Assembly (NCBI RefSeq): GCF_017832355.1 | Contig: NZ_JAFIBY010000003.1 | Span: 248,001 to 312,000 of the forward strand | Length of the DNA: 64,000 bases | Direction of reading: 5' to 3' | DNA from: Serratia sp. PL17 | GTDB taxonomy: Bacteria; Pseudomonadota; Gammaproteobacteria; Enterobacterales; Enterobacteriaceae | Part shown: in pieces, positions 46,472-55,327 of the stretch | How the letters are laid out: each line of letters opens with the position of its first letter | Numbering within the stretch: position 1 is the stretch's first letter | Position numbers and translations under genes: made by a program | Notes under the pieces: generated by a model | The model's database searches: none | Told to the model about the DNA's origin: nothing | What the model saw: the letters and a program-made list of their open reading frames with translations, nothing else

Positions 46472-47983
46472 ATGATGAATTATGTGGCGAAGCAGGTCAA
46501 AATCGGTTTTTCGGGTGTGCAGGTTCTCCACGGTGTGGATTTCAGCGTAAAGCCTGGCGAGATCCACGGCCTCTTTGGCCATAATGGAGCGGGTAAATCA
46601 ACGCTACTGAAAATCCTGGCGGGCGTTAACACGCAGGATAGTGGAGAGCTGATGATCGGCGAAACGCCGGTGCACCTTGCTTCGCCACGGGATGCACTCA
46701 ACAAAGGTATTGCTTGTGTGTATCAGGAACTCCGTCTCATTCCCGGCATGAGCGTCTGGCAAAACCTTTTTCTCGGACGTGAATGTCGTAAAGGCAGTGG
46801 CTTTATAGATGATGCAAGTATGATCGCGCATACCGAGAAAGTACTGAATGATTACCATCTGAGTTTCAGCGCTACCGCGCTGGTCAAAAATTTGTCACAT
46901 CCTGAAAAGCAGATGCTGGAGGTGGTTTCTAACCTTGATCGTGACGCCCGTTTTCTTTTCCTCGATGAACCGACAACCGCGCTGGAAGGTGCGCAGGCAG
47001 AAGAACTGCTGCAGGCAGTACAACGTATCGCACGCGAAAAGCAGATTGGCGTAGTGCTGGTCTCTCATAAATTAGACGAAGTGTTGGGTGTTTGTGATGA
47101 AGCGACCGTCATGTGCGGCGGCCGGGTGATTTACAACGAAGGCAAAAAGACGCTGAGCAAAAGCGCCATCATTGACGCTATTGTGGGCGACGCAAATGCC
47201 TATCAGGCGCCGTCTAACAGCCGTAGTCTGATACGCGGCGCGATGGGCAAACCCTGGCTCTCGGTCACCAACCTGCAGACTGATCGCCTGAAAGGCATCA
47301 ACCTTGAAGCATATCGCGGGGAAATTTTGGGTATATACGGGCTGGCCGGCGCAGGGCGAACGCGCTTGTGCCAGACGCTGTTTGGGTTGGAAACCGTTAC
47401 CGGTGGTGACATCCGGCTGGGTCACAAAGAATACCATCCTTCTTCACCGGCAAAAGCCATTGATAAGGGGATTGCTTACCTGACAGAAGAACGTAAAAAA
47501 GATGGCTTCATTCCTCAGATGTCGAGCTATGCCAACGCCATGCTGCCGGTTCTGAAAAAATTCCGTTCTGGCGGATTTGTCAGTCACAGCGCGGCGCGGC
47601 AGGCCGCCGCTGAGTTGCTGAGCAAGATGAATACGCTGGGAACGCTGAGCGGACCGATTAAATCGCTTTCCGGCGGCAATCAGCAAAAAGTTCTGCTCGC
47701 CAGGGTCATTGCGCAAAACGCCAATCTGGTATTGCTGGATGAGCCGACCAAAGGCGTCGACATTGGGGCAAAAGCGGATATTTATCGCATCATCCATCAG
47801 CTGGCGGATAAAGGCTGCTGCGTCATCGTGGTATCGAGTGAGGAAGAGGAATTGCTGGACGTGGCAGATACCATTACGGTGTTCCGACAGGGTAAATGCG
47901 ATGGTGTGATCATTCCTGCACGCGACCTTAAACCCGCAGATCTCCGCAAAGCCGCATGGGAGCATGCTGAAGCCCAGGCTTAG
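46472..47983 (+). CDS. Ribose-type sugar ABC transporter ATP-binding protein
   Basis: A 503-residue double ATPase of the RbsA/MglA type. Domain 1: Walker A GHNGAGKST, Walker B FLFLDEPTTA, but an unusual signature LSHPEKQML. Domain 2: degenerate P-loop GLAGAGRTRL as in RbsA, intact signature LSGGNQQKV and Walker B LVLLDEPTKG. It energises uptake through the permease. The ATG could be 46472 or 46475. It ends the operon; a good terminator follows. Confidence 0.93.
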   Translation: MMNYVAKQVKIGFSGVQVLHGVDFSVKPGEIHGLFGHNGAGKSTLLKILAGVNTQDSGELMIGETPVHLASPRDALNKGIACVYQELRLIPGMSVWQNLFLGRECRKGSGFIDDASMIAHTEKVLNDYHLSFSATALVKNLSHPEKQMLEVVSNLDRDARFLFLDEPTTALEGAQAEELLQAVQRIAREKQIGVVLVSHKLDEVLGVCDEATVMCGGRVIYNEGKKTLSKSAIIDAIVGDANAYQAPSNSRSLIRGAMGKPWLSVTNLQTDRLKGINLEAYRGEILGIYGLAGAGRTRLCQTLFGLETVTGGDIRLGHKEYHPSSPAKAIDKGIAYLTEERKKDGFIPQMSSYANAMLPVLKKFRSGGFVSHSAARQAAAELLSKMNTLGTLSGPIKSLSGGNQQKVLLARVIAQNANLVLLDEPTKGVDIGAKADIYRIIHQLADKGCCVIVVSSEEEELLDVADTITVFRQGKCDGVIIPARDLKPADLRKAAWEHAEAQA

Positions 47984-48016
47984 GGCACTCGTTCCCCGGA
48001 ACAGAACGCATCTCCA

Positions 48017-48043
48017 ACGGCCAGCTTAGCTGGCCGTTTTTGT
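48017..48043 (+). terminator. Rho-independent terminator of the kinase/ABC operon
   Basis: ACGGCCAGC (48017-48025) and GCTGGCCGT (48029-48037) with a TTA loop, followed by TTTTTG. Confidence 0.92.
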
Positions 48044-48178
48044 TTCAGCGTTTAATTAACGTGCCAGCGGCGAGAGGGCAAAAAAAATGGCAGACTTTTA
48101 CATCTCGGGTATACGCAGAGACAATGCAGGGCAACACATTCAGCACGTTAATTTTAATGATGTGATGTTATAAACGAA

Positions 48179-48202
48179 TGAGCGCTTCCGGCGAAGCGCT
48201 CA
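48179..48202 (-). terminator. Hairpin ending the PTS operon
   Basis: TGAGCGCTTC (48179-48188) and GAAGCGCTCA (48193-48202) pair over a 4-base loop, just after the SIS gene stop on the minus strand; a short TTCGTTT follows. Confidence 0.7.
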
Positions 48203-48208
48203 GTGTCA

Positions 48209-48769
48209 TTACTCAAAATCAGCGTGTCGTTTAAACATGGTTTCACTGGTTTCACGCAGTTGGTCCATGAGTTCAAGCACGATGGCATCGTAGGTGATAA
48301 AGCAGAGTTGCTCGAAAGAGGAACCCATTGGCTGCGAAAACTGGCCCGGAGTGCGATCGTTTTCAGTTTTGACCGTTCCCGGTAATACCAGTACGCAGTT
48401 GGCCAACTGGCCAATCGCAGAGTCTTTCTTCATGGTGACCAGCGCCACGTCGACGCCACACTCAACGGCTTTCTGCGCAAGGCTCTTGAGACTGCCTGTT
48501 TCGCCACTGCCTGAACCAATAATTAACAAATCACCCGCTTTCGTATGAGGTGATGAAATTTCCCCAACTACGCTGACCGAGAAGCCTAAATGCAATAAAC
48601 GGTTAGCGAACGCGCGGATGGCAATACCGCTGCGCCCTGCACCTTGCAGGAAAATATGCTTCGCATTACGGATCTTCCCGATAAAATGCTGTGCCTGATC
48701 ATTGTCGATATTGAGCGCGTTTTGCTCCAGTTCCCTGAGAATACTGACAGTATTTTCCTGAACACCCAT
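48209..48769 (-). CDS. SIS-domain sugar-phosphate isomerase (6-phospho-3-hexuloisomerase-like)
   Basis: A 186-residue SIS protein of the HxlB type (FLQGAGRSGIAIRAFANRL; IIGSGSGETGSLKSLAQKA). HxlB converts 3-hexulose-6-phosphate to fructose-6-phosphate. No hexulose-phosphate synthase (HxlA) is present, so here it probably isomerises a sugar phosphate delivered by the PTS. It is the last gene of the operon PTS IIA-IIB-IIC-epimerase-SDR-SIS, 15 bp behind the SDR. Confidence 0.88.
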   Translation of the reverse strand: MGVQENTVSILRELEQNALNIDNDQAQHFIGKIRNAKHIFLQGAGRSGIAIRAFANRLLHLGFSVSVVGEISSPHTKAGDLLIIGSGSGETGSLKSLAQKAVECGVDVALVTMKKDSAIGQLANCVLVLPGTVKTENDRTPGQFSQPMGSSFEQLCFITYDAIVLELMDQLRETSETMFKRHADFE

Positions 48770-48784
48770 TTTCTTTTCCTCCGG

Positions 48785-49537
48785 TCAGGCAATTGTACGG
48801 CCACCATCCATGAGGATCGTCTGTCCCTGGATGTAAGAATTTGACTTATCAGCAAGGAAGATGGCCAGGTTTGCGACATCATCGATTGTGCCCAGACGAC
48901 GGACCGGAATTTTCTCCAGTACTGCGTCTAAATCTGCCTGCGTCGGGTAATTAACACGCATCATTTCGCCGGTGTCGATAAGACGCGGCGCAATAGCGTT
49001 GACGTTAACACCTTTTGGACCCAACTCCTTCGCCAGACCACGAATAAGACCTTCACCCCCCGCTTTACTGGCCGGATAGCTCACCCCCCCGCCAGTACCT
49101 GACAGCGCAGAACCGGAGGAGATGTAAACGATTGAACCCTGGTTAGTTAAGAAGTCATCGTAAAATGCTTTGACCGTATTGAATAAACCCGTCAGGTTGA
49201 TTGAGAGTGTTTTGTTCCACTCTTCGAAAGTAATGTCTTTGACTTTATTGGCAAAAGCGACACCTGCGTTCAAAACCAGAATGTCGATACGGCCATAAGT
49301 TTCGATAACTTTTCTGCGCACTTCAGCCAGTGCCTGCGGATCAGAGACGTCCGTTTTGACAAAGAGCGATTTAACATTGCCAAAGGTCAGTTCTTCCGCA
49401 GTTTTGATGCCATTAGCCTCGTTATAATCGACAATGACGGTATGCGCACCGCGTTCGGCGAATTGTTTTGCAATTCCTTTACCAATCCCATGCGCACCAC
49501 CGGTAATTAGCGCAACTTTACCTTCAAAATGACTCAT
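48785..49537 (-). CDS. Short-chain dehydrogenase/reductase of the PTS operon
   Basis: A 250-residue classical SDR: ITGGAHGIG near the N-terminus, NAG in LVLNAGVAF, catalytic Ser in YISSGSA and YxxxK in YPASK. AGGAGA fixes the start at 49537. In this operon it most likely oxidises a polyol phosphate to a ketose phosphate (or the reverse) made by the galactitol-type PTS, as sorbitol-6-phosphate dehydrogenase does in its own pathway; the substrate is inferred from context only. Confidence 0.9.
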   Translation of the reverse strand: MSHFEGKVALITGGAHGIGKGIAKQFAERGAHTVIVDYNEANGIKTAEELTFGNVKSLFVKTDVSDPQALAEVRRKVIETYGRIDILVLNAGVAFANKVKDITFEEWNKTLSINLTGLFNTVKAFYDDFLTNQGSIVYISSGSALSGTGGGVSYPASKAGGEGLIRGLAKELGPKGVNVNAIAPRLIDTGEMMRVNYPTQADLDAVLEKIPVRRLGTIDDVANLAIFLADKSNSYIQGQTILMDGGRTIA

Positions 49538-49646
49538 CGGTTGTTCTCCTGAATCTTTGTACTTAACGTGAGAGAAATCCCCCACGTCTGCGGTCTACAT
49601 AATGATTACGCGCTCAATTAAGAGCGCGTGAATGTATGTTGGATAC

Positions 49647-50291
49647 TTAATGCATGACAGACTTTAAGGCCTGATAGCTTGCTTTAGGGTTGTCATTAAA
49701 TAATGCGCCACCGACAACAATTAAATCAGCACCCGCTTCCTGTACTTTTTCCGCTATTTCCAGATTAACGCCACCGTCGACTTCAATTTGAATGTGTCGG
49801 CCAGCAATCATTTCTCTGGTTTTCTTAATTTTCTCGAGGCTTTTCTCGATGAAAGTCTGCCCGGGTTGCCCCGGGTTAATGGTCATAATCAGGATGTAAT
49901 CAATATCGTCCAACAAATATTCCAGAACACTTTCAGGCGTACCCGGATTGATGACCACACCGGCTTTTCGCCCGGCCTTTTTTATTTTCTGTAAAATAAA
50001 ATGCACATGCGGCGTTGATTCATAATGCACTGAGATCATTTCTGCGCCGGTATTAATAACATCATCAATATGTCTTTCAGGATTAGCCAGCATCATGTGT
50101 ACGTCGAAAGTCATTTTGCTGGCTTTTTTCATTGCAGAGATTTGATTCGGCCCAAAGGCAATATTATTTACGAAGGTTCCATCCATTAAATCAACATGCA
50201 ATATTTCAGTGTTCTCTTCTTCTAAAAAACGGAGCTCATCTTGCAGACTTAAGATATTCGCGCCAAAAATTGATGGTAAAATCTGTGCCAT
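49647..50291 (-). CDS. Ribulose-phosphate 3-epimerase family protein (AlsE/SgcE-like)
   Basis: A 214-residue TIM-barrel epimerase. Metal and catalytic residues lie in LHVDLMDGTF (Asp), DVHMML (His), SVHYE (His) and IEVDGGVN (Asp). It is one of the paralogues found in sugar operons rather than the Calvin/pentose-phosphate enzyme, like AlsE (allulose-6-phosphate) or SgcE. It would epimerise a ketose phosphate at C3, which fits between the SDR and SIS steps. ATG at 50291 has GAGG upstream. Confidence 0.9.
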   Translation of the reverse strand: MAQILPSIFGANILSLQDELRFLEEENTEILHVDLMDGTFVNNIAFGPNQISAMKKASKMTFDVHMMLANPERHIDDVINTGAEMISVHYESTPHVHFILQKIKKAGRKAGVVINPGTPESVLEYLLDDIDYILIMTINPGQPGQTFIEKSLEKIKKTREMIAGRHIQIEVDGGVNLEIAEKVQEAGADLIVVGGALFNDNPKASYQALKSVMH

Positions 50292-50315
50292 GGTAAGCAA
50301 ACCTCATTTTTAAAA

Positions 50316-51569
50316 TCAATGGAATACAGTGCTCAACCAATACGTCAATACTTCCCACGGGCCAGTCAGTACAAAGTCAGTACCCTGCCCCTGCAAGCCG
50401 ACACCTGCGCCATGCAGGAATTGGGTTGCACCCGGAGCCACATACCCTCCTAAATACATCACGACAATACTGAACAGTAAGGTTGAAATAATTGAGCGGA
50501 TGACGTTTCCGTTGCTGGCCATTACGGTCATGGTTGTCATATAGATGATTGACATCAGAACGCCGATGGGGAAAATCATGATCCCCGGTAAAATCAGTGC
50601 GCAAAGCATGGTCAACGGAATGGTGATAACGGTGACGGTGATGGTCGCTGGGTCGCCCAGTGCCAGGGCACAGTCCATACCGATGTTCAGTTCGGCGTCT
50701 TTACCCATCTGCTTTTGCATAATCTCTTTGGCACTTTTCCCAATTGGAGACAGTCCTTCCATCAGGACACCCACCACTTTAGGCAGGAGCACCATTACCG
50801 CAGCCACCCCCATTGCCATCGGGACAATAGTGGTCACAGGCTGTTTCGTCAGCAGTCCAAGCAGACAACCTACAATGACACCGATGATAGCGGGTTCACC
50901 AAACACACCCAGACGTTTCTGTACGCTCTCCAAATCAACGTCGAGCTTGTTCAGGCCGGGGATCAGGTCGATAATTTTATTGACCAGCAGTGCAAAAGGT
51001 AATGTCCAGCCTATATGGATCATGGTGGTACAGGTCGTCCCTTCCAGGCCATAATATTTCTGCCAACGGGGAGCAATTAAATCGCCAATAAACAGAGCGA
51101 TAACGCTAAGTGCGACTGCCACGCCAAAACCGATAAAGAAGCTGTCAAACACGAAATAGGCCAGCGCGCCGGGAACCAGGAAGTGCATATAATTCCAGAT
51201 ATCAACGTTCAGCGTTTTGGTTAATTTAAGACGAACAAGTAGCAAATTAAGAATAATACCCACTGGAACAACTAAAGCGGCAAAGGGTGCCACCCATGCA
51301 GCCGCGCCCACCGCAGGCCATCCGATATCAGCCACAGTGAATCCGCTTCCCAGTTTTGAATAGTAGGCAATTGCCGGCTGCAGGGATGTACTCAACAGAT
51401 TAACAACCAAACCTAAACCAATAAAACCGATACCCACGGTGATACCAGACTTAATGGCAGCACCGACTTTCATGCGGAAAACCAAACCCAAAATGAAGAT
51501 GACAAGTGGTAGGATTGCCGTTGCCCCCATGCTTGTTATCGTTAGCATTATGTTTTTTAACATGTCCAT
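50316..51569 (-). CDS. PTS transporter subunit IIC, galactitol family
   Basis: A 417-residue membrane subunit of the Gat family (about ten helices; blocks GIGFIGLGLVVNLL, VDLESVQKRLGVFGEPAIIG and NIGMDCALALGDPATI). It carries the sugar or sugar alcohol through the inner membrane while IIA and IIB phosphorylate it. The sequence does not reveal whether galactitol, arabinitol or another compound is moved. It lies 24 bp behind the IIB gene. Confidence 0.93.
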   Translation of the reverse strand: MDMLKNIMLTITSMGATAILPLVIFILGLVFRMKVGAAIKSGITVGIGFIGLGLVVNLLSTSLQPAIAYYSKLGSGFTVADIGWPAVGAAAWVAPFAALVVPVGIILNLLLVRLKLTKTLNVDIWNYMHFLVPGALAYFVFDSFFIGFGVAVALSVIALFIGDLIAPRWQKYYGLEGTTCTTMIHIGWTLPFALLVNKIIDLIPGLNKLDVDLESVQKRLGVFGEPAIIGVIVGCLLGLLTKQPVTTIVPMAMGVAAVMVLLPKVVGVLMEGLSPIGKSAKEIMQKQMGKDAELNIGMDCALALGDPATITVTVITIPLTMLCALILPGIMIFPIGVLMSIIYMTTMTVMASNGNVIRSIISTLLFSIVVMYLGGYVAPGATQFLHGAGVGLQGQGTDFVLTGPWEVLTYWLSTVFH

Positions 51570-51593
51570 CTTGTCATCCCCTGTGTTTTCTTA

Positions 51594-51890
51594 TTAGTTT
51601 TTAGCCAGCTCTGTTAATAAATCCCCTAGTTTTTTTCGTAACACAGCTTCATTAATCCCGGTGATAAACCCGGCCACACTCATATGCGGTTTTCCGATAT
51701 CACCTTTGTAGTTATTCGTGGTTAAAATCACATCAGCATTCTGTAATTCAGAAGGAAGTTCTGACATGCTGCATTTATTTATTTTGAACTGAGTAATGCC
51801 ATATTCTGTACACACGGATTTCACTTCATCAGCAGCGATAGTTGACGTTGCGACACCGCTCCCGCAGGCTACGAGGATATTAATCATCAT
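51594..51890 (-). CDS. PTS subunit IIB, galactitol family
   Basis: A 98-residue IIB protein. The phosphorylated Cys is in ILVACGSGVATST near the N-terminus, the P-loop-like site of the Gat/lactose-type IIB fold. It takes phosphate from IIA and passes it to the sugar bound by IIC. Two ATGs stand in tandem at the start (51890 and 51887). Confidence 0.92.
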   Translation of the reverse strand: MMINILVACGSGVATSTIAADEVKSVCTEYGITQFKINKCSMSELPSELQNADVILTTNNYKGDIGKPHMSVAGFITGINEAVLRKKLGDLLTELAKN

Positions 51891-51905
51891 TATGCTCCTG
51901 AACTC

Positions 51906-52355
51906 TTATTGCATGACGGTGGAAATAAAAAGTGCCTGCGCTTTCTCGGAAGGAAGCTCAAGTAAATTTTGATAAAAGTCTTCCATTTGAAGATTACTAA
52001 AAAGGGCCTTCAGCAGTTGCAGCTGATTAGCCGGATCGGTAACGACCAAATTGATAATGAGTTTGACCCACAATTTATCGTCGCCATCAGCCTGATCAAC
52101 CTGAACCGGTTCAGGTAAGCGAATAATATAAATCGACGGGCTGTTGGCCTGGTTGCTGTCGCAATGTGGGATCGCCACAGAATAACCATCAAGCAAAATA
52201 CCGGTTGGATACATGGCTTCGCGTTCGCGCAGTGCTGCCAGATAGGTCTTTTTCACTATCCCTTCTGAATACAGCTTTTCATGGATGTGCTGCAGCACCT
52301 CATCGTAATTTTTGAATGCTGCACCATCTGCAACATTAATAGTGACTGTACTCAC
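51906..52355 (-). CDS. PTS subunit IIA, fructose/mannitol-galactitol type (GTG start)
   Basis: A 149-residue IIA (PTS_EIIA_2) domain. The phosphorylated His is in SVAIPHCDSNQA. It receives phosphate from HPr. The only suitable start is GTG at 52355, with GAGGTG eight bases upstream. It is the first gene of the minus-strand operon ending at 48209; SorC-type palindromes stand just in front (52372-52389 and 52498-52515). Confidence 0.92.
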   Translation of the reverse strand: MSTVTINVADGAAFKNYDEVLQHIHEKLYSEGIVKKTYLAALREREAMYPTGILLDGYSVAIPHCDSNQANSPSIYIIRLPEPVQVDQADGDDKLWVKLIINLVVTDPANQLQLLKALFSNLQMEDFYQNLLELPSEKAQALFISTVMQ

Positions 52356-52371
52356 CTTTTCACCTCGCCTT

Positions 52372-52389
52372 TTTGCTCATTAGAGCAAA
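52372..52389. promoter_or_regulatory. SorC-type operator proximal to the PTS operon
   Basis: TTTGCTC (52372-52378) and GAGCAAA (52383-52389) form a 7-bp dyad with a 4-base centre, 17 bp before the IIA start codon. A half site ACATGAGCA (52401-52409) lies next to it, overlapping the likely start of transcription. Confidence 0.65.
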
Positions 52390-52497
52390 TATAATCGATC
52401 ACATGAGCAGTTATAGCATGCCAATTTTCCGCGCAAACAGAAAACATGCAAAAGTTATAAGCTGATCACAAAATAAATGCATAAGTGCACGCAAATA

Positions 52498-52515
52498 ATT
52501 GCTCATATGAGCAAT
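52498..52515. promoter_or_regulatory. Perfect 18-bp SorC-type palindrome
   Basis: ATTGCTCATATGAGCAAT is perfectly symmetrical. It lies in the 419-bp gap between the PTS operon and the SorC gene, which otherwise holds no gene I can support. With the site at 52372 it could allow DNA looping by a tetrameric regulator. Confidence 0.75.
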
Positions 52516-52774
52516 ATCGAGTAATTCATCGTTTAGATCAATCAAGTCAACCGGAGAGGAGAAGTAAAATTTTTATTATAAATCAAAGGGATGATGGATT
52601 TTTTGAAGGTTTATATATGCGGACTGACCTATGTCAGAGGATTTGGCAATGCTCTGATCTAAGTCATGAGGGTTTACAGAATGACTGATAGCAGTGCCTG
52701 ATGCATGCCTGAGAGGAAGGTGATCAAGGGCGCGGGCTACGCCCCTGTTGCTGATGTTCCGGGATCTATTTCAA

Positions 52775-53743
52775 TCAGGAATTGACAAGCTTCACCGCAG
52801 TATCGAAGTCAGTGATTAACACATCTAAAAGGCCTGACTTCAGTGAAGCGACGATGCCTTCATACTTCTGTTCTCCCCCCGCCACACCAATCACGGTTTT
52901 CGTGTTACGCAATTGTTCGGTTGAAATACCAAACCCAAGACGGCTCATCGGGCTATCAAGGATCTCGCCTTTACTGTTAACGAGAGTAATGCAGACATCC
53001 GCAGCGATATCTTTCTCAAACAGATTTTTTTGCCACGACTCGGGAAAAATATCACACAAACTGGATGAGCCCGTTTTCCAGGCGCCAATACCGGTGATGA
53101 CAACATCCAGCTGAGAATAATATTGTTGGGTATCCACCACAGCCGGATCACTGGCCAGTTTTTGGGCCAGGCTTTCATCATCCACCCACATCGGCACATA
53201 CATAGGATGTGCCTTGCCCTGAGAGATAGTCGACAGTCTGTGGATAAGGTCGATCGGGCCCTGGCTAAATTCAATGCCCGGATGAACGCCAGATAGCTGA
53301 ACAACATCTAATGCCGGCAAGCTGGTGAGTTGACTCACTGTGCTGGATAAAACGCGTCCCCAGGCAATACCAACCTTCATTCCCTCAGCGAGATTATTGT
53401 TGAGATAACTTGCAGTGATACCCCCCAGCTTCTCATTCAGTTCTTCCTGATTGGACCAGGATTCTGACACGGAAAGCACGATTGCCTTCTGCAGACCATA
53501 CTTTCCGCAGAGATTAAGTGCGATCTCTTCGTCAAGCAGTTGCTGCTTTGGAAAGAGAAACTTCACATACTCTTCCTTTATTGCCTCATCGATAAGACGC
53601 GCCGCTTTAAATCTCGAAATCTCGAGTTCTTCAGCAATCTCAGTTTTGGTCTTCATCTCAACAAAGTAACGTCGGACGACGAGAGAATAGATATAGCGGG
53701 GATCGTAACCTGACCAGCGGCTGTTTTTTATACGTTTAGGCAT
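52775..53743 (-). CDS. SorC/DeoR-family sugar-binding transcriptional regulator
   Basis: A 322-residue SorC-family protein: an N-terminal helix-turn-helix (MKTKTEIAEELEISRFKAARLIDEA) and a long sugar-phosphate-binding domain (GMKVGIAWGRVLSSTV; VVITGIGAWKTGS; GVAGGEQKYEGI). Family members such as SorC, DeoR-like and LsrR bind phosphorylated sugars and repress or activate nearby operons. It stands directly behind the PTS operon's promoter and shares its operator words with both sugar operons. ATG at 53743 (MPKRIKNSRW) has GGAA upstream; 53761 is an alternative. Confidence 0.9.
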   Translation of the reverse strand: MPKRIKNSRWSGYDPRYIYSLVVRRYFVEMKTKTEIAEELEISRFKAARLIDEAIKEEYVKFLFPKQQLLDEEIALNLCGKYGLQKAIVLSVSESWSNQEELNEKLGGITASYLNNNLAEGMKVGIAWGRVLSSTVSQLTSLPALDVVQLSGVHPGIEFSQGPIDLIHRLSTISQGKAHPMYVPMWVDDESLAQKLASDPAVVDTQQYYSQLDVVITGIGAWKTGSSSLCDIFPESWQKNLFEKDIAADVCITLVNSKGEILDSPMSRLGFGISTEQLRNTKTVIGVAGGEQKYEGIVASLKSGLLDVLITDFDTAVKLVNS

Positions 53744-53802
53744 AGAGCATTCCATCTTCATCCAAAGACAATATCAGCTGAGTTAAACTGTTACCCCTGC
53801 AA

Positions 53803-53885
53803 TTTACTCATAAGAGTACACTTTTACCTGCTCTTTTGACATGAGCAAATGAGTCTTATCTTTTGGCGGTGTGATAGCTGACACA
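53803..53885. promoter_or_regulatory. Probable autoregulatory sites upstream of the SorC gene
   Basis: TTTACTCATAAGAGTACA (53803-53820) is a degenerate form of the TGCTCAT/ATGAGCA dyad, and TGCTC (53829-53833) with ATGAGCA (53841-53847) is a wider spaced pair. TGTGATAGCTGACACA (53870-53885) looks like a weak CRP site. All lie upstream of the minus-strand SorC start. Confidence 0.5.
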
Positions 53886-53940
53886 TCTGATGATAATGGG
53901 TGAAGAGACCAGAGTTTTTTGACGGTGGCAAGGCTTTACA

Positions 53941-54252
53941 TTATGTGCTCTCAATCAGTGACGCTGTGGCCTGTGATTTCTGTTTTTTGGCGTGAAACGG
54001 GTTACATTGCTCATGTGTTCCTCGCAGATAAAAATGCCCATCGGGTGCGGCCTGAGTTCCACCGGGACAACCATTCATCCCAGATTTTCCGTTTTTTCCA
54101 TTAAGACCAGCCCCACCGTTTTGATTAACGATTACCACGGATCCCCCTTTTCCTCCAGTTCCGCCTTTCCCGCCTTCACCTCCCTGACAGGCAAACGCTA
54201 TAACGGAAAATCCCGTTAAAAAAAGATAAGAAAACAATTGAGCTCTGTTCAT
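53941..54252 (-). CDS. Small exported glycine-rich protein with collagen-like triplets
   Basis: A 103-residue protein with a signal sequence (residues 1-21, ending AFA before Cys22), so it is exported or, if the Cys is lipidated, anchored. Five GGx triplets follow at once (about residues 24-38), then after VVIVNQNGGA about six G-X-Y triplets (GLN GKN GKS GMN GCP GGT). The tail has more Cys and Lys. GGAGAAAA before the ATG supports a real gene. I know no function; collagen-like repeats in bacterial surface proteins often mediate adhesion or trimer formation, but this is very short. Confidence 0.65.
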   Translation of the reverse strand: MNRAQLFSYLFLTGFSVIAFACQGGEGGKGGTGGKGGSVVIVNQNGGAGLNGKNGKSGMNGCPGGTQAAPDGHFYLRGTHEQCNPFHAKKQKSQATASLIEST

Positions 54253-54475
54253 GTCTTTTCTCCAGGTTGCATCGGGTTTCGTTAGTTAGGGTAGCTGATT
54301 TACATTTCAATCCGTTCACTTTGCGCTGCGCCATTCTAAAGCAGTACAAAACACATAGCGAAAAGATCTGATAGCCACATAAGTACAAGATAAAAATAGG
54401 ATTTTAAGGGGTGTACTCATAAAATCCCCACATCCATGTGTGAATTTACCCATTTCGCAGCCAGTGACTCAGAAA

Positions 54476-55237
54476 CTATTTACACGCTATAAGATTGGCC
54501 ATCTGTTCCTGGTCCGGCAGACCGACGATCTGTTGAAGCATGTTGGCGTGGTTAAGATAATAAATTGCTGGCGTACCGCTTGCCCCCACATCTTCCATCA
54601 ATTTCTGGTTGTATTGGATCTGCGAGAAAATCGGCTGCGGCGTTTTCTCCAAAAGTGCAGGCTTGTTTTTGCCACCCGACAACTCGAAATCCTGCCAGAC
54701 CTTCGCGGGGTTTTCAGAAGACAATATCGCAGCCGCGTAACGGCCACTGTCGGGCTGCATGACACCCACTAACTGCGTTTTCAAAGCGATTTTATTGTCC
54801 TTAATATAGGGCTGCACGTCCTGTCTGAATTTTGTACAGTAAGGACAGAAGGGATCGGCAAACACGACAATCTGGCAATTTGCATTATTACTGCCTTCCG
54901 TGATACCGGCAGCTTTGGACAGTGTTTTCCACATCTCGCGGCCAGCAGGGATGTAAATCTCCTCTTTTATGACCTGTTCGCTGAGGTTACTTCCATTCTC
55001 ATCGTACATATAACCTGATATGGCATGTTTTTTATCGGGGGTCAGATAAATTGTCACCCCCGTTCCCTGATATTTTCCCAACCAGCCCTGGACCCCGCCT
55101 GGAGCCGTGAAGGGTTTGATTATTTCTATACCTTGTTTTTCCAACTGCTTGACCGGTGCGGGAAGCGCTGCGGGCGTTGCTGCCTGAACCTGCGAGCCGA
55201 TAAGTGCAGCAGATAACGCGAGGATGTATTTGTTCAT
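54476..55237 (-). CDS. dsbG: Thiol:disulfide interchange protein DsbG
   Basis: A 253-residue DsbG with a signal peptide (MNKYILALSAALIGSQVQA), an N-terminal dimerisation domain (ITLTPDKKHAISGYMYDENG-like segment) and a thioredoxin domain with the active site FADPFCPYC and the Thr-cis-Pro of GTPAIYY. DsbG is a periplasmic dimer that reduces sulfenylated Cys residues and, with DsbC, repairs wrong disulfides; DsbD keeps it reduced. ATG at 55237 is chosen to give a normal signal peptide. It is part of a redox-gene cluster. Confidence 0.93.
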   Translation of the reverse strand: MNKYILALSAALIGSQVQAATPAALPAPVKQLEKQGIEIIKPFTAPGGVQGWLGKYQGTGVTIYLTPDKKHAISGYMYDENGSNLSEQVIKEEIYIPAGREMWKTLSKAAGITEGSNNANCQIVVFADPFCPYCTKFRQDVQPYIKDNKIALKTQLVGVMQPDSGRYAAAILSSENPAKVWQDFELSGGKNKPALLEKTPQPIFSQIQYNQKLMEDVGASGTPAIYYLNHANMLQQIVGLPDQEQMANLIACK

Positions 55238-55327
55238 TCTTATCTCAATATAATACGTACTCATTACGGGCCGTTGTTTAACAAACCTCCGGCCCTCCCG
55301 TCACGTGCTAAATGGCACTACTCACCC

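Noticed and set aside
52485..52688. 67-codon plus-strand frame in the PTS/SorC gap
   Set aside because: It begins across the operator palindrome, has no ribosome site and looks non-coding.
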